Made by a program: the position numbers and the translations under genes. From Acidobacteriaceae bacterium (GTDB taxonomy: Bacteria > Acidobacteriota > Terriglobia > Terriglobales > Acidobacteriaceae), in NCBI GenBank assembly GCA_003162255.1, contig PMMJ01000452.1:1-5581 (forward strand): a stretch of 5,581 bases of DNA. The letters run 5' to 3'. Positions 1-5,543 of this stretch are shown here, piece after piece. Positions within the stretch are counted from its first letter, which is position 1; each line of letters starts with the position of its first letter. The notes below the pieces were generated by a model. The model saw nothing but the letters and a program-made list of their open reading frames with translations. It did not search any database and had not been told where the DNA came from.

Positions 1-579
1 GCTGCGGGGATGGAGCTTGCCGCGATCGCCGTAACCGAGATTGCAGAGGAAGTTGACTTTCCATTTGCCGTCAGGAAAGAATTCGGCGTTCACTTTCGCC
101 GCGTCGAAGCCGGACATCGGGCCGCAATCAAGCCCCACGGCTCGAGCGGCGAGTATGAAGTAGCCCCCCTGCAGCGAACTATTGCGCAAGGCCGATTCGT
201 CGATCAACGGCTGGTTCCCTACGAAATAAGAGCGCATGTCGGCGTGTGGAAACAACTTGGGCAGCTTCTCGTGAAACTCGGTGTCCCAGGCGACAATCAC
301 GGTGACTGGCGCCGCCTTTGTTTTTTCGACATTGCTCGGTGCGAGAGCAGGCAGAAGTCGCTCCTTCGCCGCTTCGCTTTCAAGAAACAGGAAACGTGCG
401 GGAGTAGAGTTCGCGCTCGTCGGACCCAGCCGCGCCAGCTCATACACCTCGCGCAGCGTTTCGACGGGGACGCGCGTGGGCAGCCACGCGGAATGCGTAC
501 GGGCTTGGCGGAACAGCTGGTCTAGGGCATCGCTGGAGATTTTGGTTGAGTGCGCGGCGGCATCCACTATTTGTGTCAT
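1..579 (-). CDS. rutE: RutE-like FMN nitroreductase (malonic semialdehyde reductase family), 3' end cut by window
   Basis: The 193 visible codons, read from the ATG at 579-577, have no stop before the window edge. The translation follows E. coli RutE (196 aa, recalled from memory) nearly end to end: ARTHSAW at 26-32, GPTSANSTPAR at 52-62, APVTVIVAWD at 90-99, LFPHADMRS at 109-117, LRNSSLQGGY at 131-140, GLDCGPMSGFD at 149-159 and NFLCNLGYGD at 176-185. Only about 5-15 C-terminal residues should be missing. RutE is a cytosolic FMN enzyme that reduces malonic semialdehyde to 3-hydroxypropionate with NAD(P)H in the Rut pyrimidine-degradation pathway. Related family members act as general nitro/quinone reductases. 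GAGAGG about 4 nt before the ATG is a plausible, slightly close ribosome site. No other rut gene is visible, so the fold and family are secure but the substrate is not. Confidence 0.9.
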   Translation of the reverse strand, partial: MTQIVDAAAHSTKISSDALDQLFRQARTHSAWLPTRVPVETLREVYELARLGPTSANSTPARFLFLESEAAKERLLPALAPSNVEKTKAAPVTVIVAWDTEFHEKLPKLFPHADMRSYFVGNQPLIDESALRNSSLQGGYFILAARAVGLDCGPMSGFDAAKVNAEFFPDGKWKVNFLCNLGYGDRGKLHPRS

Positions 580-705
580 CGATCCTCTCGCAGTTGATTT
601 AGCTCTTTAGATGTTGGAGCCCGCCAAGAGATTCGGGACCGATGAACAATAGGGCATTAACGTACATCATGCGGAAATCGCCGCGCACTTCATGGTGTTA
701 GACAA
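580..705. other. Intergenic gap upstream of the nitroreductase
   Basis: These 126 bp lie between the repaired end of the cysteine peptidase gene and the nitroreductase start. I see no convincing sigma-70 promoter, T-tailed hairpin or RNA gene. A 23-codon minus-strand reading frame (670-599) lacks a clear ribosome site and is not called. The gap is long enough to hold the nitroreductase's own promoter, so this gene need not belong to the upstream operon. Confidence 0.5.
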
Positions 706-1460
706 TCACTTCCACGGTCCACCCGTGTGCACCATCCACAGATCGGTGCCCGGCGCGCTGATCACGCCAAACGGCATCCAGAAGTAACCTCGCTGCCCCA
801 ACCGTCGCCCCAGCTATTCTGGATAAGCGCCAGTTGCTTCGATAAGTCATAGCCGAGACAGAGCACTTCGTGTCCGCCCTGTTGCTGTTCACCCGGTTTC
901 GGAATCGGCATAATGCCGGTGTCCGCTACCTGCTGCGACATGAATGACTCGTAGACCGTGAATCCGACTGTAACCGGCCACGGCGTTGCATCGGCCAGGC
1001 AACGTAGAAAGTCCGACAAGGTTCCAATCCGATGATAGGCACCCGTCTTGTACCTGAACGCGTTCTGCGCCTGCTCCGCGGTCGGGGCCGTGAACTTGCC
1101 CGCGACGTAAGGACAGAGTGACGTTTCGCAGCAGCCTTTCGCGGTGAGCACCTGGCAACCGGTGCGCGGCATCGCACCATCGTCACTCGGGAAGGAACCA
1201 TCCGCAATCAGTTCCTCGACATAGAGGAACTGTGGGCTCAGGATCGGCGATGTCTTCTCGTACTTCCGCGCGATCCACTCGCGCGCCGACGAAAAAGCAT
1301 GCCCGGTGCAACTGCCTTCCTCGCCCTGGTCCTTGATCGGTCCGCCGAACTCCCGTAGATCCACCTGTTGCGGGACCGGCTCCGCGCGCGGTGAAGCCCG
1401 GTACATCCGATCCCGCACATCGTGAACGTCACGCAACGCGCCGAACTTGCGGTTCGTCAC
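706..1460 (-). CDS. Papain-like C1A cysteine peptidase, C-terminus frameshifted
   Basis: The product is a C1A-family peptidase of the bacterial type that begins with a RKFGALRDVHDVRD-like segment. Visible landmarks are the oxyanion Gln45 in IKDQG, the nucleophile Cys51 in GSCTGHAF, SPQFLYVEEL at 72-81, the catalytic His197 in GGHEVLCLGYD, and Asn215 in QNSWGDGWG. All catalytic residues precede the break. As sequenced, the frame runs from a GTG at 1460-1458 to a TGA ending at 762, giving 232 aa with an aberrant tail (EVTSGCRLA). Restoring one base near 790-792 yields GYFWMPFGVIS then DLWMVHTGGPWK and a stop at 708-706, which is the usual C1A ending and gives about 251 aa. No signal peptide is seen, so export would need help. 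The GTG overlaps the lipoprotein stop, implying translational coupling. The substrate is unknown. Confidence 0.88.
784..794 (-). other. Frameshift junction in the C1A peptidase gene
   Basis: The minus-strand codons TGG GGC AGC (800-792) continue in frame as GAG GTT ACT, which loses the family's G-Y-F-W motif. From 789 the -1 frame reads GGT TAC TTC TGG ATG, restoring that motif. A single missing base, for example a C giving AGC CGA GGT TAC, explains the change. No slippery heptamer of the X-XXY-YYZ type is present, so programmed frameshifting is unlikely. A real mutation or a sequencing indel fits better. Confidence 0.85.
1457..1460 (-). promoter_or_regulatory. GTGA stop/start overlap (translational coupling)
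   Basis: The minus strand reads GTGA here. The GTG is the start of the cysteine peptidase and the TGA is the stop of the lipoprotein gene. No good Shine-Dalgarno precedes the GTG, so the peptidase is probably translated by ribosomes that terminate on the upstream gene. The overlap supports both gene ends and co-transcription. It is less certain if the lipoprotein tail is itself abnormal. Confidence 0.6.
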
Positions 1461-2059
1461 TGCAGCCGTCCGAACGCTACCGCCCGCTCAAACCTAGAGT
1501 GTTGGTGGAGTCTTAGTTTCTGGGTTGCCGCGTCGACAGCCGCGTTGCCCGTTGGGGCCACCAGAATGCTGTTGTAATGAGCCGCAAAAGTGGAGACGCT
1601 GTAAGGCGCCGCGATCTTCACGCTTCGGATCGCAGCCGCGTTCTGGCACGATGGAATCACCGCTGTGATTGCACTCACCGTCCCTGCCACCAAATCCGTA
1701 AGCAGGGTAATTTTCGTCTGCGTGTTCGCATCGCTGACCTGCGCCACCTGAAGCACCAGCTGCTGATCGGCTTGGTATGCGCTCACAGCCGCCTGCAACT
1801 GCTGGCAAACGCCCGGCGCGGATCCCGACGAGGCCTTGGCGAAATCGGCGGCCAGCGTCTTGATGACCGTCGCGTCCGCGCCAATCTTCGCGGCAAGGTT
1901 GCCGTTCACTGGTTGGCCGTTGGCCACGGCGACGATTTGCAGAATGTCGATCAGCGCCGGCGCGGCTGCGGACAGAATGGAATCGAGCGTCGACACCCAA
2001 GCGGTCGAACATGCGGTCGAGAACATGGCAAGACACAGCGCAACGACAACTTTCCTCAT
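1457..2059 (-). CDS. Putative lipoprotein, Ala-rich helical, unknown function
   Basis: This is a 200-aa protein of no family I recognise. The N-terminus is a classic export signal: Arg2-Lys3, the hydrophobic VVVALCLAMF, then STAC with Cys17 as probable lipidation site. The -3 residue is Ser rather than the usual Leu, so the lipobox is imperfect. The mature part is rich in Ala, Val and Gln and looks alpha-helical. Cys85 and Cys138 could form a disulfide. The start at 2059 is well supported by AAAGGAG nine bases upstream. The last 20 residues (from Lys181) turn abruptly basic, with four Arg and two His, unlike the body, and may reflect stop loss or a late frameshift. The gene lies 38 bp after the coiled-coil membrane protein and overlaps the peptidase start. 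By position an outer-membrane spanin-like or accessory envelope role is conceivable, but this is inference. Confidence 0.75.
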   Translation of the reverse strand: MRKVVVALCLAMFSTACSTAWVSTLDSILSAAAPALIDILQIVAVANGQPVNGNLAAKIGADATVIKTLAADFAKASSGSAPGVCQQLQAAVSAYQADQQLVLQVAQVSDANTQTKITLLTDLVAGTVSAITAVIPSCQNAAAIRSVKIAAPYSVSTFAAHYNSILVAPTGNAAVDAATQKLRLHQHSRFERAVAFGRLQ

Positions 2060-2068
2060 AAGATGGCT

Positions 2069-2075
2069 CTCCTTT
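2069..2075 (-). promoter_or_regulatory. Strong Shine-Dalgarno for the lipoprotein gene
   Basis: The minus strand reads AAAGGAG, followed by 9 nt and the ATG at 2059-2057. It is among the strongest ribosome sites in the window and fixes the lipoprotein start ahead of its signal peptide. Confidence 0.75.
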
Positions 2076-2097
2076 TGATTTTTGAGAATTGAGTTAC

Positions 2098-2457
2098 TTA
2101 CTTTCGCGGCGAGGGCGCGCAGGTGCCGCAGGCGGCCCGATTACGGAGTTCCTGCAGTTCCGTCTGAATGAGCAGCTGCTGCCCCTGAATGCCTTTTACC
2201 GTGGCCTCATTGCTGTTTCCCATGGCCTGAAGCGCGGCGATCGCAATGTCGCGTACATTGGCCTGCGCCGTGTGTTCCTTTTTCCACGTCTGATCCGCGA
2301 TTCTCTGCTCCTCGCGCTGGCCGGCCAGTTTCTGCGCTGCCCCAAATGCCAGGACGCCATTGATCAGGAAGCCGACGAACGCAATCGTGGCCGCGCCGTA
2401 GTCGTTCCAGAAAGTGGGAGTGATCTGCGTTAGTACCATTACGGTTTCGCGGTCCAT
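2098..2457 (-). CDS. Small membrane-anchored helical protein, spanin-like architecture
   Basis: This 119-aa protein belongs to no family I recognise. It has a short polar N-terminus, one hydrophobic segment at about residues 22-41 (AATIAFVGFLINGVLAFGAA), then a long polar stretch rich in Gln, Glu, Lys and Ala (43-107) that should be helical and may be coiled coil. It ends in a CGTC motif (Cys110, Cys113) and a PSPRK tail. One N-terminal anchor plus a helical tail is the layout of phage Rz-type inner-membrane spanins, and the gene sits after a holin-like and before a lipoprotein gene. Charges flanking the membrane segment do not clearly place the tail in the periplasm, so the comparison is tentative. 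The ATG lies 8 bp after the previous stop with a weak GAGCGG site. An internal ATG at codon 7 is possible but has no ribosome site. Confidence 0.72.
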   Translation of the reverse strand: MDRETVMVLTQITPTFWNDYGAATIAFVGFLINGVLAFGAAQKLAGQREEQRIADQTWKKEHTAQANVRDIAIAALQAMGNSNEATVKGIQGQQLLIQTELQELRNRAACGTCAPSPRK

Positions 2458-2465
2458 TCAACCGC

Positions 2466-2654
2466 TCAGTTCTTCGAGTTGACGCCGGCATACGGCGAAG
2501 GCAGCCAATGCGCCACAACGAGCGCCAGCGGCGCAAAGATCGCCGCCGCGGCGGCATGGTTCATCCAAAATGCGGCAATCGCCGGCGTGGCAGTGCTCGC
2601 GAGCGTGGTAAGTAGCAGCACAACGGTGGGCAGATAAGCAGCGTATTTTTTCAA
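2466..2654 (-). CDS. 62-residue hydrophobic protein, holin-like
   Basis: This short protein starts with MKKYAAYLPT and has two hydrophobic stretches, about residues 8-30 (VVLLLTTLAS to AIAAFW) and 35-51 (AAAAIFAPLALVVAHWL), followed by the polar tail LPSPYAGVNSKN. The start codon is TTG at 2654-2652, chosen because AAGGAG lies 8 nt upstream. The longer frame reaching back to 2739 is a different, implausible Arg/Cys-rich translation. Two membrane helices in about 60 residues directly after an M15 peptidase gene matches the size and position of a small holin. A short secreted peptide cleaved after TPAIA is the main alternative. Function is inferred from architecture and context only. Confidence 0.7.
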   Translation of the reverse strand: MKKYAAYLPTVVLLLTTLASTATPAIAAFWMNHAAAAAIFAPLALVVAHWLPSPYAGVNSKN

Positions 2655-2662
2655 GATAGTAT

Positions 2663-2668
2663 CTCCTT
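2663..2668 (-). promoter_or_regulatory. Shine-Dalgarno deciding a TTG start
   Basis: AAGGAG on the minus strand lies 8 nt before the TTG at 2654-2652. It is the main evidence that the 62-residue hydrophobic protein is translated, and in this frame. Confidence 0.7.
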
Positions 2669-2716
2669 AATAAAGGCGTTACACCTACGTCGCTCGTGGT
2701 AATGAAAACAAATCGG

Positions 2717-3163
2717 TCAGGCCCTGATGCCGGCCTCATACGCGGCCCTCGACGAACGCTTCGTCAGAGCCTCCCGTCGGGATGGCAATCCCTCCAGTGC
2801 CAGTCCAACGTGAACCCATCCGTACTCGAGGATTAGTTGGTCGTACTCAATATCGGACTTCAAGATAGCCAGCGCCACTTCCCCTGGCGCGCCAAACGCG
2901 GAACAAACAAAATCACAAGCCCGTCCGAAACAGTGAGCGCTCGTCGCCACTCCGCGGACCGCCTTATTGACGTCCGGGGCGCGGTAGCCGCTGTGCACGA
3001 CGATGGGCTTGCTCCCGAGCAACGTTCTAACTTTTTCCATGACCGCCGCCACCAGGACCAGGTTCTTAATGACGCTCGCGGTCGGAGTGTTGTCCAGCCC
3101 AAGCCGCGCCCCCGCTTCGGAGAAAGACAATTCTTCCAACGTGAAATGCTCTGAGATTTTCAT
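2717..3163 (-). CDS. M15-family zinc peptidase (endolysin / D-Ala-D-Ala carboxypeptidase-like)
   Basis: The 148-aa product is a single M15 domain of the Peptidase_M15_3 type common in phage and bacterial peptidoglycan-cleaving enzymes. Key features are the N-terminal SEHFTLEELSFSEAGARLGLDN, SGYRAPDVNKAV at 58-69, the zinc ligands His77 (SAHCFGRACDF) and Asp84, and the C-terminal EYGWVHVGL with probable catalytic Glu113 and third ligand His118. The expected reaction is hydrolysis of the peptide stem or cross-bridge of peptidoglycan. There is no signal peptide, so a cytoplasmic endolysin needing a holin is plausible, and a small hydrophobic gene follows 62 bp downstream. The ATG at 3163 lacks a good Shine-Dalgarno, but the protein begins where family members usually do. 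It is the first gene of the five-gene run. Confidence 0.9.
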   Translation of the reverse strand: MKISEHFTLEELSFSEAGARLGLDNTPTASVIKNLVLVAAVMEKVRTLLGSKPIVVHSGYRAPDVNKAVRGVATSAHCFGRACDFVCSAFGAPGEVALAILKSDIEYDQLILEYGWVHVGLALEGLPSRREALTKRSSRAAYEAGIRA

Positions 3164-3209
3164 GGGGTTCTGGCCGTAGGGAATCTCTGATTAGGTTCGT
3201 TCTCGGGTA

Positions 3210-3285
3210 GCCTTGGGTAGGGCACGGCTTCGGCCGTGCCACTGGAAACCCGCCAAATACGCGGCTGAGGCCGACGTCCCAAGGC
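3210..3285. repeat. Outer inverted repeat enclosing the palindrome
   Basis: GCCTTGGG at 3210-3217 and its exact complement CCCAAGGC at 3278-3285 flank the inner hairpin at 3221-3240. The inner palindrome is off centre, 3 bp from one arm and 37 bp from the other. The nested layout could fold as a two-stem structure or mark a small dispersed intergenic repeat. An 8-bp match can also arise by chance. Confidence 0.4.
3221..3240. repeat. Perfect 8-bp-stem palindrome, possible dispersed intergenic repeat
   Basis: GGCACGGC, a TTCG loop and GCCGTGCC form a perfect hairpin. As plus-strand RNA this would be the very stable C(UUCG)G tetraloop, and as minus-strand RNA the loop is CGAA. Both flanking genes are read on the minus strand. 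The hairpin sits 57 bp after the stop of the secreted protein gene and could protect that mRNA end or slow polymerase, but no U-run follows. GGCACGGC/GCCGTGCC palindromes recur between genes in some Acidobacteriota as I recall, so a repeat element is the favoured reading. Confidence 0.65.
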
Positions 3286-3297
3286 AGCTCAACTCTC

Positions 3298-5425
3298 CTA
3301 GTTGCCGTAGAGTTTTACAATAAGAATGTCGGAGCGGCAGTTCGATGCGTTGTTGGTATTGACCCAGGTAATGTTCCCGGGAGGTGTTTCGGTGACGGTC
3401 GCCGATGCGCCTTGCGGAAAGGTTGGTTCCGTTGGGCCAGTCGCGCAAGGGGTGCCTGAACACGATTGCACTTGATAGATAAAATTGCCTCTGTTTCCAC
3501 CGTTCTGCGGCATGATGTAATTGCTGAATATGCCGGGCCCGGAACCCGAGTAAGCTGTGAAATCAGTGTTGTCGGACCTCTGCCAGTCCGGTCCCCCCAC
3601 ATTGCAGGACGTCGTGCCGCTAGTCGATCCGAACTGACCCTCGCCGTCCGTGACCCATACAGCGTATTTCCCCGTATAGGACTCGAGGGTAATTGCATTT
3701 TGCACTTCAAAATTCCAGGACCAGCCGCTGTTGAAGTTGTGCGCCGCACGCCAGGTAGTCCCAGGAAGCGTCCCGCTCGTCTGTGTGAGGTCGATCTCGT
3801 CGTAGTAAGGACACGGAGGAGTCGATCCGCCCAGTAAGCTGTAAGTTCCACCTACGTCCTGCCAGCCAATCATTACCGGGTAATCGTCGGCCTGGGTAAT
3901 AGTGTCCACATGGTTCCAGGAGAAGTGGTCGTCGTCGCAGATGTCGATGCCAGCCGCAAAGATGTTCGCGGCATTGTTGAGAGACGTGAATGGAGCGTGC
4001 CATTTCTGGCCGACCGCGAGGCCACTGTAGCCTTCCCCAAAGTGCCCAGTGCAGTAAGTTGTCGGGTACAGCCCGCATTTTCCGGCGATGGTGGTCGTGC
4101 CTTCCACCCACACCCACGGCCCCTCGGAGTACACGCCATTGAGCATGTAGTTTTGGGCCGACGCGTCGGCCAGGAATATACGAGTCGCCCGCTGAGGCAA
4201 ACCCCTCGTGCTGCTTGAACATGTCCGGTCCCACCTGGGTGCCTTGGGCGCTGCATCCAGTCGCGCCGCTCACGCCCGCGGAGTTACTTAACGTCACCGA
4301 CCCGGCCGCCGAGGCCGACGCCGTGAAGGTTCCGTTGTCGGCGGAGATCGAGCATCCTGTCACCGCGAAGCTGTAGTTGACATACGCGTTGCTGCCGCCG
4401 CCCGTGGTGCCCGTATAAACTGTCGTTCCACCCGAAGCATTTCCAGGCATGACCGAAAATGCCGGAGTAGTTGAGTAACTCTGGTAAGTCATCGGGCAGG
4501 GGGTAGTGATGTTGCATGACCCGTCGTGCTTCCAAAGTGTGCCGGTTACAGTGTTCCAGATGTCGCAGCCGCCGTTCAGGCCATAGGAAGGTTTCCAGAC
4601 GGCGAGATAGACTCCGACGGAATTGGAGATGTTATTGTTCCCGTACGACTCCACAAACAAGGTGTCGTCTTGCGAGGTCGTAAACACTCCTGTCCAATTT
4701 GCGCCGCTTGCGGTCCATCCGGGATAGCCGTTGTAGGAATTCTGGAGACAGTTGTAAGTTGATGTGCTGGAGTTATAGGAATTGATGAAGTCGAATAACT
4801 CCGCGTGGCTCGCGACTGTCCACGTCCCGCCGAATCCGCCTGTCTTCGTATAAGTGTCTTGGTAGAGTTGTGAATTGTTCACTCCTTCGAGAATGTAGGC
4901 CACATTGGGATTCGTGTGGCTGGCTTGCACCGGTTGATCGCCATAGCTGATCCCGGTGTAGGCGCACGAGTTGCCATTGAAGGACAGGATATAGTCGCCG
5001 TTGCCGTAATTGAGACTTATCCAAGAATCGTCGGAGGCGAAGATGTTCGGCTCTCCGTTGTCTCTCGTTCCCCAGAACGAAGCATATCCCAGCGTGTTCG
5101 CATCCGTGCAGCGAATGATCGGCATCTCGAAGTCTGAAGGCGTTTGCACAATGCCCGCGCCAACCAGGTTCCCGCACTGCTGAAACACATACGGATTACT
5201 GGACGTGCAGTTCGTGTTGTTCGCGGGAGTATTCGTCGTCCCCCAGACAGGAATCTGCGCTGGGAGTGGCACTGCGGCAGTGCTCATGTTGAGACAAGAG
5301 TAAGTCGGAGGTCCGCAGGCCGCTGCGCCATAGGTGGCCGTCCTCTGGTACATTGCAGAACCCGAGTAAGCCGCTTGCCCGAAGGCAGGAAGGCAAAATA
5401 GTACGATTGCCAACAAGTTCTTCAT
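3298..5425 (-). CDS. Large secreted mosaic protein, frameshifted, unknown function
   Basis: Two frames together encode about 708 aa. The first covers 416 codons from the ATG at 5425, and the second about 292 codons from near 4176 to a TAG at 3300-3298. MKNLLAIVLFCLPAFGQA is a signal peptide, probably cleaved after Ala18, so the product is exported. The mature chain is rich in Asn, Ser, Thr, Gly and Tyr with many Cys. Residues 170-320 alternate turn-rich and hydrophobic strands, suggesting a beta-propeller-like fold (inference). Residues 323-396 (NASGGTTVYTGTTGGGSNAY, DNGTFTASAS, VTLSNSAGVS) resemble a small beta module repeated in acidobacterial exported proteins. The C-terminal GPTEPTFPQGASATVTE and GNITWVNTNN resemble a short module also seen in phage and surface proteins. 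An ATG at 5524 would add 33 residues before the signal peptide and was rejected. As sequenced, frame 1 runs out of frame to a stop at 3707. Confidence 0.8.
4172..4183 (-). other. Frameshift junction in the secreted protein gene
   Basis: Coding-like sequence ends in frame 1 around KQHEGFASAGDSY (TAT at 4180-4178). It resumes in the next frame as FLADASAQNYMLNGVYSEG from TTC at 4176-4174. Past the junction frame 1 becomes Arg/His/Trp-rich and unlike the rest of the protein. The local minus-strand text is TCGTATATTCCTG. Gain of one base, or loss of one TA unit from a TATATA run, both repair it. The TTG at 4200 that opens the second frame is not a credible start. Confidence 0.82.
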
Positions 5426-5434
5426 CGCTCTTTG

Positions 5435-5438
5435 CTCC
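5435..5438 (-). promoter_or_regulatory. Shine-Dalgarno choosing the signal-peptide start
   Basis: GGAG on the minus strand lies 9 nt before the ATG at 5425-5423, which begins a textbook signal peptide. The upstream ATG at 5524 has only GAGGGC directly abutting it, so the downstream start is preferred. Confidence 0.6.
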
Positions 5439-5526
5439 GTCAATGCGAGGTGATTCCGGCACTGCCCTCGGGTAAGGGGCTGCGTAAGGGCGAGATTGCG
5501 TCCTGCCGGAAGCCTGAAGCCCATGC

Positions 5527-5543
5527 CCTCGCGAAGCGCGAGG
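5527..5543. repeat. 7-bp-stem hairpin in the leader
   Basis: CCTCGCG, a three-base loop and CGCGAGG form a perfect stem about 100 nt upstream of the secreted protein start. No T-tract follows on the minus strand. It may be a leader structure, an intergenic repeat, or the terminator-like end of something beyond the window. The sequence does not decide between these. Confidence 0.5.

Larger units (their letters stand above)
3164..3297. other. Intergenic gap with nested palindrome
   Basis: This 134-bp spacer separates the large secreted protein gene from the M15 peptidase gene. It holds the 20-bp palindrome at 3221-3240 and flanking 8-bp inverted arms. I found no convincing -35/-10 pair for the peptidase run and no T-tract that would make the hairpin a standard Rho-independent terminator. 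Confidence 0.6.

Noticed and set aside
10..525. Plus-strand open frame of 171 codons
   Set aside because: It lies opposite the nitroreductase, whose minus-strand translation is an obvious RutE match. The plus-strand product has no recognisable motif.
599..670. 23-codon minus-strand frame in the gap before the nitroreductase
   Set aside because: It has no clear ribosome site, no neighbour support and no recognisable features; chance is sufficient.
784..800. Programmed ribosomal frameshifting in the peptidase gene
   Set aside because: There is no slippery heptamer, and the short frame-1 tail has no features of a functional product; a simple one-base deletion or error fits.
1494..2036. 180-codon minus-strand frame overlapping the lipoprotein gene
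   Set aside because: The product is Arg/Gly/Asp-rich and signal-less, typical of an alternate frame in GC-rich DNA. The lipoprotein frame has the strong Shine-Dalgarno and signal peptide.
2458..2739. 93-codon minus-strand frame overlapping the holin-like gene
   Set aside because: Its translation is Arg/Cys/His-rich noise, while the 62-codon frame has membrane helices and a well-placed AAGGAG.
3221..3240. Rho-independent terminator for the secreted protein gene
   Set aside because: The stem is strong, but on the minus strand it is followed by CTACCCAAGG rather than a T-run.
4198..4200. TTG as an internal restart for the second half of the secreted protein
   Set aside because: The purine run upstream is too close, and the first eight residues (PQRATRI region) are out-of-frame readings of the true sequence. 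A frameshift explains the layout better.
5423..5524. Upstream ATG adding 33 residues to the secreted protein
   Set aside because: It buries the signal peptide behind a polar stretch and lacks a properly spaced ribosome site; the ATG at 5425 has both.
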